This document shows, in pieces, positions 29,620 through 38,378 of a stretch of 64,000 nt of DNA; position 1 is the stretch's first letter, and the number at the start of each line of letters is the position of its first letter. The notes beneath the pieces are model-generated. The model was not told where the DNA came from and searched no databases. It saw nothing but the letters and a program-made list of their open reading frames with translations. The position numbers were made by a program, and so were the translations under genes. The stretch comes from Burkholderiaceae bacterium (GTDB lineage Bacteria > Pseudomonadota > Gammaproteobacteria > Burkholderiales > Burkholderiaceae_D): the NCBI GenBank assembly GCA_030158675.1, contig JAOASL010000045.1:41124-105123 (forward strand), read 5' to 3'.

Positions 29620-30825
29620 TCAGCGCGTATTCTTGCGCACGAACGCATCAATCCGTCCGACGCCTTCGCGGATCGCTTCGTCCGACGCCGCATACGACAG
29701 GCGAATATGCTGCCCTTCGCCCTCAGCCCTCGGGCCGAAGTGAATATCGGCCAGCACCGCGACGCCCGCCTCGTTCAGCAGACGCTTGCGGAACTCTTCC
29801 GAATCCTTGCAGCCCGTCAGGCGGCAGGCTTCGGTCACGTTCGGCCACGCATAGAAAGCGCCGCCCGGCGATTTGCAGCTGACGCCCGGCACCTCGTTCA
29901 GCAGGCCGACCACCAGGTCGCGCCGCTGGTGGAAGATCTCGCGCATGCGGTCGGCGTCGTCCTGCGGACCCGTCAGCGCCTCAAGGCCGGCCCATTGCGT
30001 GATCTGCGACGCGCACGACTCGGTATTGGTGATCCAGGTGGTGAAGTAAGGCGCGAGCTTGCGGTTGGCAATATAGCCAAGGCGCCAGCCCGTCATCGCA
30101 TAGGTCTTCGACAGGCCGTCGGAGATGATGGTGCGTTCCAGCATGCCGGGCTCGGACGCGATCGAGTTGAACTCGCCGTCATAGATCAGGCGTCCGTAAA
30201 TTTCGTCCGCATACACCCACACCTGCGGATGCTTGCGCAGGATCGCGGCGATGGCCTCGATGTCCTTCTTGGGGATGATACCGCCGGTCGGGTTCTGCGG
30301 TGAGTTCAGGATCAGCAACTTCGTCTTCGGCGTGATCTTCGCTTCCAGCTCGGCCGGATCCAGGCTGAAGCTGCGCGCCTCGCGCAGGAAGACCGGCACG
30401 CCGACGGCGCCGTTGGCCTTGATCTGTGATTCATAGATCGGAAAGCCCGGCACCGGATAAATCACCTCATCGCCGGCGCCGTAGTCGGTGACGGACAGGA
30501 TGGTGTAGCCAATGAAGGGCTTTGCGCCGGCCGCGATGACCACGTCATCGGCCGTCACGTCGACGCCGCGCGTGCGCGAAATTTCCAGCGCCGCTGCCTG
30601 GCGCAGCTCGGCGATACCGGCCGACGGCGTGTAACCGTGTTTGCCTTCGCGAATAGCCTTGACCGCCGCGTCCTGCACGTTCATCGGGGTATGGAAATCC
30701 GGCTGGCCGATGCAGAAGGACACGACATCGCGCCCTTCGCGGATCAGCTTGTTGACTTCTGCAAGGACGATGAACGCGTTCTCGGTACCGAGGCTTTGCG
30801 CGCGCTGACTGACAATCGACATCAT
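29620..30825 (-). CDS. Pyridoxal-phosphate aminotransferase class I/II
   Basis: Fold-type I aminotransferase of 401 residues from the ATG at 30825 (GGAG lies just before; a longer extension is rejected). The lysine anchor is in D-G-L-S-K-T-Y-A-M-T-G-W-R-L-G-Y, the N-P-T-G-G motif precedes it, and the substrate arginine is in H-I-R-L-S-Y. This is the aspartate/aromatic-type subgroup common in betaproteobacteria. The amino-group acceptor and donor cannot be fixed from sequence. Confidence 0.88.
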   Translation of the reverse strand: MMSIVSQRAQSLGTENAFIVLAEVNKLIREGRDVVSFCIGQPDFHTPMNVQDAAVKAIREGKHGYTPSAGIAELRQAAALEISRTRGVDVTADDVVIAAGAKPFIGYTILSVTDYGAGDEVIYPVPGFPIYESQIKANGAVGVPVFLREARSFSLDPAELEAKITPKTKLLILNSPQNPTGGIIPKKDIEAIAAILRKHPQVWVYADEIYGRLIYDGEFNSIASEPGMLERTIISDGLSKTYAMTGWRLGYIANRKLAPYFTTWITNTESCASQITQWAGLEALTGPQDDADRMREIFHQRRDLVVGLLNEVPGVSCKSPGGAFYAWPNVTEACRLTGCKDSEEFRKRLLNEAGVAVLADIHFGPRAEGEGQHIRLSYAASDEAIREGVGRIDAFVRKNTR

Positions 30826-31110
30826 GTCTCCGTGTGTGTTCATTGAAAGAAGGCCGGCCTGCCAGGCGGCGGCGCGGCAAGGCACGACCAATGCCGGCCA
30901 CCACCTGATGAGACAGGCGCGAATAATGCCCGGGCATGCAGGGGCGAATATTTGCATGAATTCGCCCGTCGTTGGTTGAATGATAGTAAAGCCGGCCCGC
31001 AGTTCGCTTAAAAGCGGCCGGCAGAGTTTGGTCATTTGGGTTAAAAAGGCTGCGTCGCCGGCCCGTCCGGCCCAGAGCCAGTTTGAAAACCACCTCCCGG
31101 AGAACACCAG

Positions 31111-31974
31111 ATGCTTCGTCCCTTTGACCGGCTGTCCCGACCTGCCTTCGTACTCGCGCTGCTGAGCGCCTCGCTGTCATTTTCCCTGCCGCCGGCACAG
31201 GCGGCCCACCACGAGGCCGCGACAGCCAACGTCGACGCGCTGCTCGATGAAGCCATCGAAGGCGCGCATCGCAGTGCAGCAAACCGCGCGCGCGACCTGT
31301 ACCGCAGCCCCAAGACCACCCTGCAGTTTTTCGGTCTGCAGGCCGACATGACCGTGGTCGAGATCTCTCCTTCGGCCGGCTGGTACAGCGAGATCCTTGC
31401 GCCGGTGCTGAGGGATCACGGCCAGTACCATGCGGCGGTGCCACAGATCACTTCCGGCATGCCGGAAGTGATGCGGAAGCGCGATAGCGCGTTCCGCGAG
31501 AAGCTGACCTCCAGTCCCAAACTCTACGGCGACGTGAAAATCACCAGCTACGATGCCGCGGCGCCCAGCTTCGCTCCTGCCGGCAGCGCCGATCTGCTCC
31601 TCACCTTCCGTAACGTGCACAACTGGGCCAAGGCCGGCCATACCGACGCGATGTTCAAGGGCTTTTATGCCGCGTTGAAAAAAGGCGGCGTGCTGGGCTT
31701 GGTCGAACACCGCGCGAACCCCGGCACCGAACTGCAGGAGCAGATCGATTCGGGCTACATGACCGAGGACTACGTAATCGCCGCGGCCGAGCGCGCCGGC
31801 TTCAGGCTTGAAGCATCAGCCGAAATCAATAGCAACTGGCGCGACACGAAAGACCATCCGGGCGGCGTCTGGACCCTGCTGCCAAACCTGCGCGGCGTGA
31901 CCGAGGCAGACAAGCCGAAGTACCTGCAGATCGGCGAGTCCGACCGGATGACGCTGCGCTTTGTGAAGCCCTGA
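31111..31974 (+). CDS. Exported SAM-methyltransferase-like protein
   Basis: A 287-residue protein with an N-terminal signal peptide (A-F-V-L-A-L-L-S-A-S-L-S-F, ending P-A-Q-A). The mature part has a class I methyltransferase fold: V-V-E-I-S-P-S-A-G-W-Y-S as motif I, and F-R-N-V-H-N-W-A near the C-terminal side of the sheet. Such predicted periplasmic methyltransferases recur in proteobacteria, often annotated only by fold. How SAM would reach the periplasm is unclear. No partner gene is adjacent. Confidence 0.78.
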   Translation: MLRPFDRLSRPAFVLALLSASLSFSLPPAQAAHHEAATANVDALLDEAIEGAHRSAANRARDLYRSPKTTLQFFGLQADMTVVEISPSAGWYSEILAPVLRDHGQYHAAVPQITSGMPEVMRKRDSAFREKLTSSPKLYGDVKITSYDAAAPSFAPAGSADLLLTFRNVHNWAKAGHTDAMFKGFYAALKKGGVLGLVEHRANPGTELQEQIDSGYMTEDYVIAAAERAGFRLEASAEINSNWRDTKDHPGGVWTLLPNLRGVTEADKPKYLQIGESDRMTLRFVKP

Positions 31975-31990
31975 ACCGGCGAACGTCCTA

Positions 31991-32025
31991 GCCTCCCGGC
32001 TGGCGCCTGAAGGCGACCGGGAGGC
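31991..32025 (+). terminator. GC-rich hairpin after the methyltransferase-like gene
   Basis: GCCTCCCGG (31991-31999) pairs with CCGGGAGGC (32017-32025) with a small inner GCGCC/GGCG pairing. It follows the stop by 17 bp. There is no T tract, so it may be a transcript-stabilising or rho-assisted end. Confidence 0.45.
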
Positions 32026-32094
32026 CGTCTGGTGGGGCGTGTCGGCGTCTGGCCATCACGATGGCCTCGTTCATGGCCGCACCCGTGCCGTCGC

Positions 32095-32100
32095 TATAAT
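32095..32100 (+). promoter_or_regulatory. TATAAT -10 element before lrgA
   Basis: A consensus TATAAT sits 30 bp before the lrgA ATG. The only -35-like hexamer is TTCATG at 32070-32075 with a 19-bp spacer, so the promoter would be weak or activator-dependent. Confidence 0.5.
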
Positions 32101-32130
32101 GCGCGGCTTCGCCCAACGAAAGCCCGCATC

Positions 32131-32484
32131 ATGCTGCACGCCGTCGCCGCCCTCCTGCTGTTTCAGCTGCTGGGCGAACTGATCGTCCGCTGGACCGCCT
32201 GGCCCCTGCCCGGCGCAATGGCCGGCATGGTGCTGCTGCTCGGCGCGCTCATCCTGAAAGGCCGCGTGCCGGAGCCGCTGGAGCGCGCGTCCGGCCGGCT
32301 GTTCCGCCACATGATGCTGATGTTCATACCGCTGGTGGCCGGCGTAGTCATGCACTACGAGCGCATCTCGGCCGAATGGCTGCCTTTCGTGGCCGCCTGC
32401 TTGATCGGCTCGGCAGTCACCCTCGCCGTCACCGCGCTGACGCTGCAATGGCTGCTGGCACGCGGCGCACAGAGGGCGGACTGA
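32131..32484 (+). CDS. lrgA: LrgA/CidA-family membrane protein
   Basis: A 117-residue membrane protein with four hydrophobic segments and the family motif around G-E-L-I-V-R and P-G-x-x-x-G-M-V-L-L. LrgA/CidA proteins form a holin-like or, in plants and some bacteria, glycolate/pyruvate-transport pair with LrgB. The start ATG 32131 lies downstream of a TATAAT box. The stop overlaps the lrgB start (TGATG at 32482-32486), showing translational coupling. Confidence 0.85.
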   Translation: MLHAVAALLLFQLLGELIVRWTAWPLPGAMAGMVLLLGALILKGRVPEPLERASGRLFRHMMLMFIPLVAGVVMHYERISAEWLPFVAACLIGSAVTLAVTALTLQWLLARGAQRAD

Positions 32485-33221
32485 TGGACTTCATCCGCGA
32501 GCACCTGCTGGCCGGGCTGGCCGACACCCCGCTGCTGTGGACCGCCGCCACCCTGCTTGCCTATCTCGGCGCGCTTGCGCTGTACCAGCGCAGCGGCCGC
32601 AACCCGCTGCTGCTGCCGGTAGCGAGCGGCGCGGCCGTCGTGATCCTGCTGATGAAGCTCACCGGCACGCCCTATCCGGTCTATCTCGACGACACCCGGC
32701 TGATCCATTTCTTCGTCGGTCCAGTGATCGTGGCGCTCGCCGTGCCGCTGTACCACCAGCTGTCCAGACTGAGGGCGCACTGGTTTCCGATCATGGTCGC
32801 GACTGTTGTCGGCTCAGGCGCCGGCATTCTGTCCGGTGTGCTGATCGCGTGGGCACTCGGCGGCTCGCAACTGACAATGATCTCGGTGGCCGGCAAGGCC
32901 GCGACGATGCCGATCGCGATGGCGCTGGCCGACAAATTCCACGGACTGGTCGCGCTCGCCGCAGTATCGGTCGCGCTGGCCGGCTTCTGCGGTGTCGTGC
33001 TCGCACGACCGCTGCTGAACCTGCTGCGCGTGCACGACCCGGCCGTGCGCGGCTTTTCGCTCGGGCTGCCCGCGCATGCGCTTGGCACCGCCCGAGCGCT
33101 GCAGCACCGTGAGACCGCCGGCGCCTTCGCGGCGCTCGGCATGGCACTGAACGGCGTGGCCACACCGCTGCTGCTGCCCCTGCTGTTCTGGGCGATACAG
33201 TGGGCCGGCATCCTCGGCTGA
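32484..33221 (+). CDS. lrgB: LrgB/CidB-family membrane protein
   Basis: A 245-residue polytopic membrane protein, partner of LrgA. It contains the conserved S-V-A-G-K-A-A-T-M-P-I-A (LrgB motif S-x-x-x-K-S-x-T-x-P-I-A) and the final G-L-P-A-H-A-L-G-T-A-R-A motif. The start overlaps the lrgA stop. In phototrophs and autotrophs a glycolate-export role (as plastid PLGG1) would fit carbon metabolism, but that is inference from a distant homologue. Confidence 0.87.
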   Translation: MDFIREHLLAGLADTPLLWTAATLLAYLGALALYQRSGRNPLLLPVASGAAVVILLMKLTGTPYPVYLDDTRLIHFFVGPVIVALAVPLYHQLSRLRAHWFPIMVATVVGSGAGILSGVLIAWALGGSQLTMISVAGKAATMPIAMALADKFHGLVALAAVSVALAGFCGVVLARPLLNLLRVHDPAVRGFSLGLPAHALGTARALQHRETAGAFAALGMALNGVATPLLLPLLFWAIQWAGILG

Positions 33222-33375
33222 ATCCCGTCGCTATCGCCAGCGCGTTGGCGCGCCGGAAGCTGACCGCGCGGCGCCTGTCCGTCCACCCCCTATCCTCAAC
33301 GCTGGCGAGCTGAGCTGCGACGCTCTATGATCGTCGGCGCAAGCGGCGCTATCCCGTGCGCTGCAGGAGGATGCG

Positions 33376-34995
33376 ATGGACTTTCCCACCGGGCGGCCGC
33401 CCACGCTCGCCCCGTACGGCGTCGTCACTTCACCGCACGCGCTGGCCTCGCAGGCGGGGCTGGATGTGCTGCGTGCCGGCGGCTCGGCCGTCGACGCGGC
33501 CATCGCCACCAGCGCCACGCTGTCGGTGGTCTATCCGCACATGACCGGTCTGGGCGGCGATGCCTTCTGGCTGATCCATGAAGGCGACAGCGGCCGCGTA
33601 CGCTTCCTGAACGGCGGCGGACCGGCGGCGGCGTCCGCCGACATTGCCGCGTTCCGTGAGCGTGGGCTGAATGACATTCCGCTGCGCGGCATGCTGGCCG
33701 GCAGCCTCACCGTGCCGGGGGCCGTGGCCAGCTGGTGCGAAGCGCATGCCGCCTACGGCCGGCTCGAACTGGCGCGCGTACTACAGACAGCCACCGCCTA
33801 TGCGCGCGACGGCTATCCGGTAACGGCGCGGCTGGCCGGCTGGATCGCGCAGTGTGCCGACGCGCTACAGGCCGACCCGGCCGCCGCCGCGCTGTTCCTG
33901 CCCTATGGTCCGGCCTGCGCCGGCAGCCTGCTGCGCAATCCGTCACTGGCGTGCACGCTGGACGCAATCGCGCAGCATGGCCGCTGCGGCTTCTACGAAG
34001 GACAGGTTGGCGAATCCATGGCCGCTGACGTGCAGGCGCGCGGCGGTTTCTTCAGCGCCGCCGACCTGGCGGCACAGCGCGCCGTCTGGGGCGAACCGCT
34101 GGTCGGCAGCTACCGCGAACTGACGCTGTACCAGACGCCGGCGCCGACCCAGGGTTTTACGCTGCTCGAGATGCTGAACCTGGTCGAGCCCTTCGATCTG
34201 ACGCGCGACGGCTTTCTCGGCGCCGAGCATCTGCACCTGCTGGTGCAGGCCAAGCAGATCGCCTTCCACGACCGCGACCGTTATCTCGGCGACCCGCGCT
34301 TTGTCGACGTGCCGATGTCCCGGCTGCTGTCGAAAGCCTATGCCGCCGAGCGTCGCGGCCTGATCGATCCGGCACGCGCATTACCGTGGGATGCGGTGCC
34401 ATCCTATGGCAGCCTGTCCGGCGACACCGTCTATATCGCCGTAGTCGACCGCGACGGCAATGCGGTCTCGCTGATTCATAGCCTCTACAGCGCCTTCGGT
34501 GCGGCCGTCGTCGCCGGCGACAGCGGCGTGCTGCTGCAGAACCGCGGCGCATATTTTTCGCTGGAGCCATCGCATCCGAATGCGCTCATGCCCGGCAAGA
34601 TTCCGGCGCACACGCTGATGGCCTCGATGGGCAAGCGGCACGGCCGGCTCTGGAGTGTGCTGGGATGCATGGGCGCGGACGGCCAGCCGCAGATACAGCT
34701 GCAGGCCTATGTCGCGCTGCGCGACTTCGGCTGCAATATTCAGCAGGCGCTGGAGGCGCCGCGCTGGCTGTCGGGACGCTTCGCGCTCGGCGATCCGCGC
34801 GACACCCTGCATGTGGAAGAACGCATTCCGGCCACAACGCTGGCCGAACTTGAACGGCGCGGACACCGGCTCAAGCGCTGGGGTCCATGGAATGAGCTGG
34901 CCGGCCATGCACACGGTATCGTGATCGATCCGGACAGCGGGCTGCGCTGGGGCGGTGCAGACCCGCGCAGCGACGGCGCGGCCGCCGGATATTAA
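33376..34995 (+). CDS. Gamma-glutamyltransferase-family Ntn hydrolase
   Basis: Self-processing Ntn-hydrolase of 539 residues. The autocatalytic nucleophile is predicted at T351 (S-G-D-T-V-Y-I-A-V-V-D), which becomes the N terminus of the small subunit. The large subunit holds A-S-Q-A-G-L-D-V-L-R-A-G-G-S-A-V-D. There is no signal peptide, unlike the periplasmic Ggt; cytoplasmic members often act on gamma-glutamyl or acyl-amide intermediates in catabolism. The divergent or convergent amidase next door supports an amide-related route. Exact substrate unknown. Confidence 0.85.
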   Translation: MDFPTGRPPTLAPYGVVTSPHALASQAGLDVLRAGGSAVDAAIATSATLSVVYPHMTGLGGDAFWLIHEGDSGRVRFLNGGGPAAASADIAAFRERGLNDIPLRGMLAGSLTVPGAVASWCEAHAAYGRLELARVLQTATAYARDGYPVTARLAGWIAQCADALQADPAAAALFLPYGPACAGSLLRNPSLACTLDAIAQHGRCGFYEGQVGESMAADVQARGGFFSAADLAAQRAVWGEPLVGSYRELTLYQTPAPTQGFTLLEMLNLVEPFDLTRDGFLGAEHLHLLVQAKQIAFHDRDRYLGDPRFVDVPMSRLLSKAYAAERRGLIDPARALPWDAVPSYGSLSGDTVYIAVVDRDGNAVSLIHSLYSAFGAAVVAGDSGVLLQNRGAYFSLEPSHPNALMPGKIPAHTLMASMGKRHGRLWSVLGCMGADGQPQIQLQAYVALRDFGCNIQQALEAPRWLSGRFALGDPRDTLHVEERIPATTLAELERRGHRLKRWGPWNELAGHAHGIVIDPDSGLRWGGADPRSDGAAAGY

Positions 34996-35002
34996 CGCGT
35001 GA

Positions 35003-36421
35003 TTAAAGCAATTCCGGCGGGCGTGGCACCGGATGCAACGCCTCATACGCGCGCGCCGCACGCAGCACCAGCGCATCCCCGAACATCGGGCCGACGAATT
35101 GCAGGCCAATCGGCAATCCGCCGCCGGTCAGTCCGCACGGCACCGTGATGGCCGGCTGCTGCGTCAGGTTGAACGGATAACTGAACGGGGTCCAGCCCAG
35201 CATCGTCTCGGGCGTCATACGTCCATGCCCGGCCGGTCGTGCTTCGAACGCGGGAATTGCAACAGCCGGTGTCACCAGCAAGTCGTAGCGCTGCATGAAC
35301 TGCCGCATCAGCGAGCCTAACGCACCACGGCGCTGGTTCAGCTGATGCAGCGCGGCCGCGTCGAGCGCGCCACCCTGCACGGCTTCGGCGGCGAAATCCG
35401 GATCAGCCAGCGCCTGCTGCGCCGGCGTCAGCGCGCACCACAGCTGGTAGGCGACCGCAAACCATAAGCCGGTGGAGATATCGAGCGGATCCTCAAAGCC
35501 GGGATCGACCTGCTCGACCAGCGCGCCCTGCGCCTGCAACGAAGCAACCGCGCGGTCGACCGCCTGCGCCACGTCAGGATGCACCTTCGCATGGCCGAGC
35601 GTCGGCGAATAAGCGATGCGCAGCCCGCGGATGCCGTCGTTCAGGCCGATCGTGTAGTCGGCCGGATCAGCCGGCAGCGCATGCCAGTCGCGCGCGTCCG
35701 GTTGCTTCATCACGTTCAGCATCAGCGCGCAGTCGGTCACGCCCATGGTGTGCGCCCCGAGGTGCGCCACCGTGCCGAACGGCGACAACGGATACGCAGG
35801 TACGCGGCCGAAGCTGGGCTTCATGCCGACGTTGCCGCAGAACGCGGCCGGAATGCGCACACTGCCGGCGCCGTCGGTGCCGACTGCCAGCGGCCCCAGC
35901 CCGGCCGCCACCGCCGCGGCGGCGCCGCCGGACGAGCCACCCGGTGTGCAGGACAGATTCCACGGATTGCGCGTGATACCGTGCAGCGGCGAATTGGTCT
36001 CGGCCTTGCAGCCGAACTCGGGCGTGGTGGTCTTGCCGAGCAAGACCGCGCCTGCTTCGCGCAGCCGCGCCGTCACCGGCGCATCGATGTCCCATGGCTG
36101 CGCAGCGTCGATGGTGCGGCTGCCGCGCAGCGTCGGCCAGCCGCGCGTCAGGATCAGGTCTTTGATCGACACCGGCACGCCGTCAAGCGCGCCGACTGGC
36201 GAGCCATGCTGCCGGTGGTGCAGCCAGCGCGCCTGGCTGGCGCGGGCGTCGGCCAGCGCCGCGTCCGGGTCGACCACACAAAAAGCGTTCAGCGTGGGAT
36301 TGAGCCGCGCAACGCGATCAAGGATCGCCTGCGTGACATCGACCGGCGACAGCTGGCCGCTGCGATACAGTGCCAGCAGATCGCTGGCGGTCAGTGCGTG
36401 AAGTGCATCCATGGGTGTCAT
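35003..36421 (-). CDS. Amidase-signature hydrolase
   Basis: Amidase of 472 residues with the Ser-cisSer-Lys triad visible: K87 (in V-S-I-K-D), S163 (G-G-S-S-G-G) and S187 (D-G-A-G-S-V-R-I-P). Start either ATG 36421 or ATG 36412 (three residues later). It converges with the gamma-glutamyltransferase-like gene, the two stops only 7 bp apart. AS-family enzymes have broad substrates; GatA is unlikely because no gatB/gatC is present. It could act with the liv importer on amides. Confidence 0.88.
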   Translation of the reverse strand: MTPMDALHALTASDLLALYRSGQLSPVDVTQAILDRVARLNPTLNAFCVVDPDAALADARASQARWLHHRQHGSPVGALDGVPVSIKDLILTRGWPTLRGSRTIDAAQPWDIDAPVTARLREAGAVLLGKTTTPEFGCKAETNSPLHGITRNPWNLSCTPGGSSGGAAAAVAAGLGPLAVGTDGAGSVRIPAAFCGNVGMKPSFGRVPAYPLSPFGTVAHLGAHTMGVTDCALMLNVMKQPDARDWHALPADPADYTIGLNDGIRGLRIAYSPTLGHAKVHPDVAQAVDRAVASLQAQGALVEQVDPGFEDPLDISTGLWFAVAYQLWCALTPAQQALADPDFAAEAVQGGALDAAALHQLNQRRGALGSLMRQFMQRYDLLVTPAVAIPAFEARPAGHGRMTPETMLGWTPFSYPFNLTQQPAITVPCGLTGGGLPIGLQFVGPMFGDALVLRAARAYEALHPVPRPPELL

Positions 36422-36585
36422 TGGTACGGTGGTTTACGGGGGCGTGGCCCGCGCTGAACGCCGGCGCTGCCGCAGGTACAATGCGGAACCCGGCATGCAC
36501 CGGCAGGGCAAATGCCGCGCCATTGCTTTACCGATCCGGCTCGACCCATCGACGATCCAGCAACGATCCATCAAAAAAATAAAAG

Positions 36586-36873
36586 ATGAAACTGAAGACA
36601 ACAGCAACCCTGCTTTTGGCGGCAAGCCTGGCCGGCTGCGGCGGCGTGTACCAGATCGCACGCGCGCCCGGTTACGAAGGCTCGCGTGACGATTTCCGGC
36701 GCGACGAGCTGGTCTGCAACCAGCGCAATTTCTTCGTGTTCGCCGACCCGACCGACATGACGCAGACCATTTTCATGACTAACGCTTTCCTCGGCTGCAT
36801 GCGCGAGAAAGGCTGGAAATATTCGCTGCGCGAACGCAAGTTCTCGATGATGAAACAGGCCGGGTTCTACTAA
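36586..36873 (+). CDS. Small putative lipoprotein
   Basis: A 95-residue protein with an N-terminal signal ending in the lipobox L-A-G-C (about C18), so probably a membrane-anchored lipoprotein. The mature part has three further cysteines (L-V-C-N-Q, L-G-C-M-R and none paired obviously) and an F-A-D-P-T-D motif. I do not recognise a named family. It stands alone between the amidase and the liv operon. Confidence 0.7.
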   Translation: MKLKTTATLLLAASLAGCGGVYQIARAPGYEGSRDDFRRDELVCNQRNFFVFADPTDMTQTIFMTNAFLGCMREKGWKYSLRERKFSMMKQAGFY

Positions 36874-36899
36874 ACCCATGTCGGCATCGACATCGGCAT

Positions 36900-36917
36900 C
36901 GCCGCGCTGCCGCGGCG
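36900..36917. terminator. Hairpin between convergent lipoprotein and livF
   Basis: CGCCGCG (36900-36906) pairs exactly with CGCGGCG (36911-36917) around a CTGC loop, between the two stops. No T run follows in either direction. A shared transcription end point is plausible. Confidence 0.4.
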
Positions 36918-36918
36918 A

Positions 36919-37626
36919 TCAGCCAACGCCCAGATAGATCCGCCGTACCCGGTCATCTTTGCCCAGCTCGGCCGCGCTGCCCTGCTGCGCCACATGGCCG
37001 TGCTCGAGCACATACGCGCGGTCGGCAATGCCCAGCGCCGATTGCGCGTCCTGCTCGGCCATCAGGATCGCGACGCCATCGTCGCAGATCTTGCGTATCG
37101 CATCGAAAATTTCCAGCTTCAGCCGGTGCGCGATGCCGACCGACGGTTCGTCAAGCAGCAGCAGCTTCGGCGCACCCATCAGCGCGCGGCCGATCGCCAC
37201 CATTTGCTGCTGGCCGCCGGACAGCGTGCCGACAATCTGCTGCGCGCGCTCCGCCAGGATGGGAAAGAGCGAATACACGCGCTCGAAATCCGCCGCCACC
37301 GCCGCCTTGTCGCGACGCAGGTAGGCGCCCAGCTGCAGGTTCTTCAGCACCGTCAGTTCTGCGAACAGCCGCCGCCCTTCCGGGCAATGGCAGATGCCCC
37401 GTCCCACCACCTGCTCGGTTGAGTAACGATGCAGCGACTGTCCTTCGAATTCCAGCGTGCCCTGCGACGGCAGTGCGCGCGAGACCACCTTCAGCAGCGT
37501 CGATTTGCCGGCGCCATTCGGACCCAGCACCGTCACCAGCTCACCTTGCGCGATTTGCAGGTCGACGCCCTCGAGCGCGATCGCCTTGCCATAGGCCGCG
37601 GTCAGCTTGCGCAGCTCGAGCATCAT
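36919..37626 (-). CDS. livF: Branched-chain amino acid/amide ABC transporter ATPase LivF-like
   Basis: Cytoplasmic ATPase of 235 residues with Walker A G-P-N-G-A-G-K-S-T, signature L-S-G-G-Q-Q-Q and Walker B L-L-L-L-D-E-P-S. Length and the C-terminal G-R-A-Y-V-L-E-H-G text (here D-R-A-Y-V-L-E-H-G-H-V) match LivF, the shorter of the two liv ATPases. Its start overlaps the livG stop (ATGA at 37623-37626). It is the last gene of the importer operon. Confidence 0.9.
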   Translation of the reverse strand: MMLELRKLTAAYGKAIALEGVDLQIAQGELVTVLGPNGAGKSTLLKVVSRALPSQGTLEFEGQSLHRYSTEQVVGRGICHCPEGRRLFAELTVLKNLQLGAYLRRDKAAVAADFERVYSLFPILAERAQQIVGTLSGGQQQMVAIGRALMGAPKLLLLDEPSVGIAHRLKLEIFDAIRKICDDGVAILMAEQDAQSALGIADRAYVLEHGHVAQQGSAAELGKDDRVRRIYLGVG

Positions 37627-38378
37627 GCGTCTTCCCCCACGGCCTGGCGGCCAATGTACGCCTCGATCACGCGCGGATGGCTGACGATGGCCTCGGGCGT
37701 GCCCTGCGCGATCACCTCGCCGAAATCCAGCGCGACCACGCGCGAGACCAGCTGCATGAACTCGCGCAGCTTGTGCTCGATCAGCAGGATGGTCAGGCCG
37801 GTATCGCGATGCAGCTGGCGGATCAGTGCGGAAATCGCCTCGATCTCGGCGCTGCCGAGGCCGGCGAACGGCTCATCCAGCAGCAGCAGCAGCGGGTCGG
37901 TGGCCAGCGCACGCGCAATCTCGAGCCGGCGCAGGTCACCATACGACAGCAACTCGGACGGCGTGTCGGCCTTGGCGGCGAGTCCGACCTGGTCCAGCAG
38001 ATGCAGTGCGCGCGCGCCGAGGTCGGCATCGTGCACGCGCGGCCCGAGGCTGCCGACCAATACGTTTTCTATCACCGACAGGCCGACGAAGGGCCGGCAC
38101 AGCTGAAAGGTGCGCGCCATGCCGAGGTTGACGATCTTGTGCGGCTTCAGGCCGCGCAGCGAATGGCCATTGAAGATCACCTCGCCTTCGTCCGACGGAA
38201 TGAAGCCGGTCAGCAGGTTGAACAGCGTCGTCTTGCCTGCGCCGTTCGGACCGAGGATGCCGACGATCTCGCCGTGCCCGACGTCGAGCGTGACGTTTTT
38301 CACCGCGTGCAGTCCGCCGAAGCGCTTGTTCAGGTTCTGCACCCGCAGCAAGCTATCGCCTTGCGGCATATCGCTCAT
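37623..38378 (-). CDS. livG: Branched-chain amino acid/amide ABC transporter ATPase LivG-like
   Basis: ATPase of 251 residues from the ATG at 38378; an upstream extension to 38492 overlaps livM and is not used. Walker A G-P-N-G-A-G-K-T-T, signature L-S-Y-G-D (replacing L-S-G-G-Q as usual in LivG), and Walker B L-L-L-L-D-E-P-F-A-G-L. The start overlaps the livM stop by ATGA (38375-38378). Functions as one of two nucleotide-binding subunits. Confidence 0.9.
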   Translation of the reverse strand: MSDMPQGDSLLRVQNLNKRFGGLHAVKNVTLDVGHGEIVGILGPNGAGKTTLFNLLTGFIPSDEGEVIFNGHSLRGLKPHKIVNLGMARTFQLCRPFVGLSVIENVLVGSLGPRVHDADLGARALHLLDQVGLAAKADTPSELLSYGDLRRLEIARALATDPLLLLLDEPFAGLGSAEIEAISALIRQLHRDTGLTILLIEHKLREFMQLVSRVVALDFGEVIAQGTPEAIVSHPRVIEAYIGRQAVGEDA

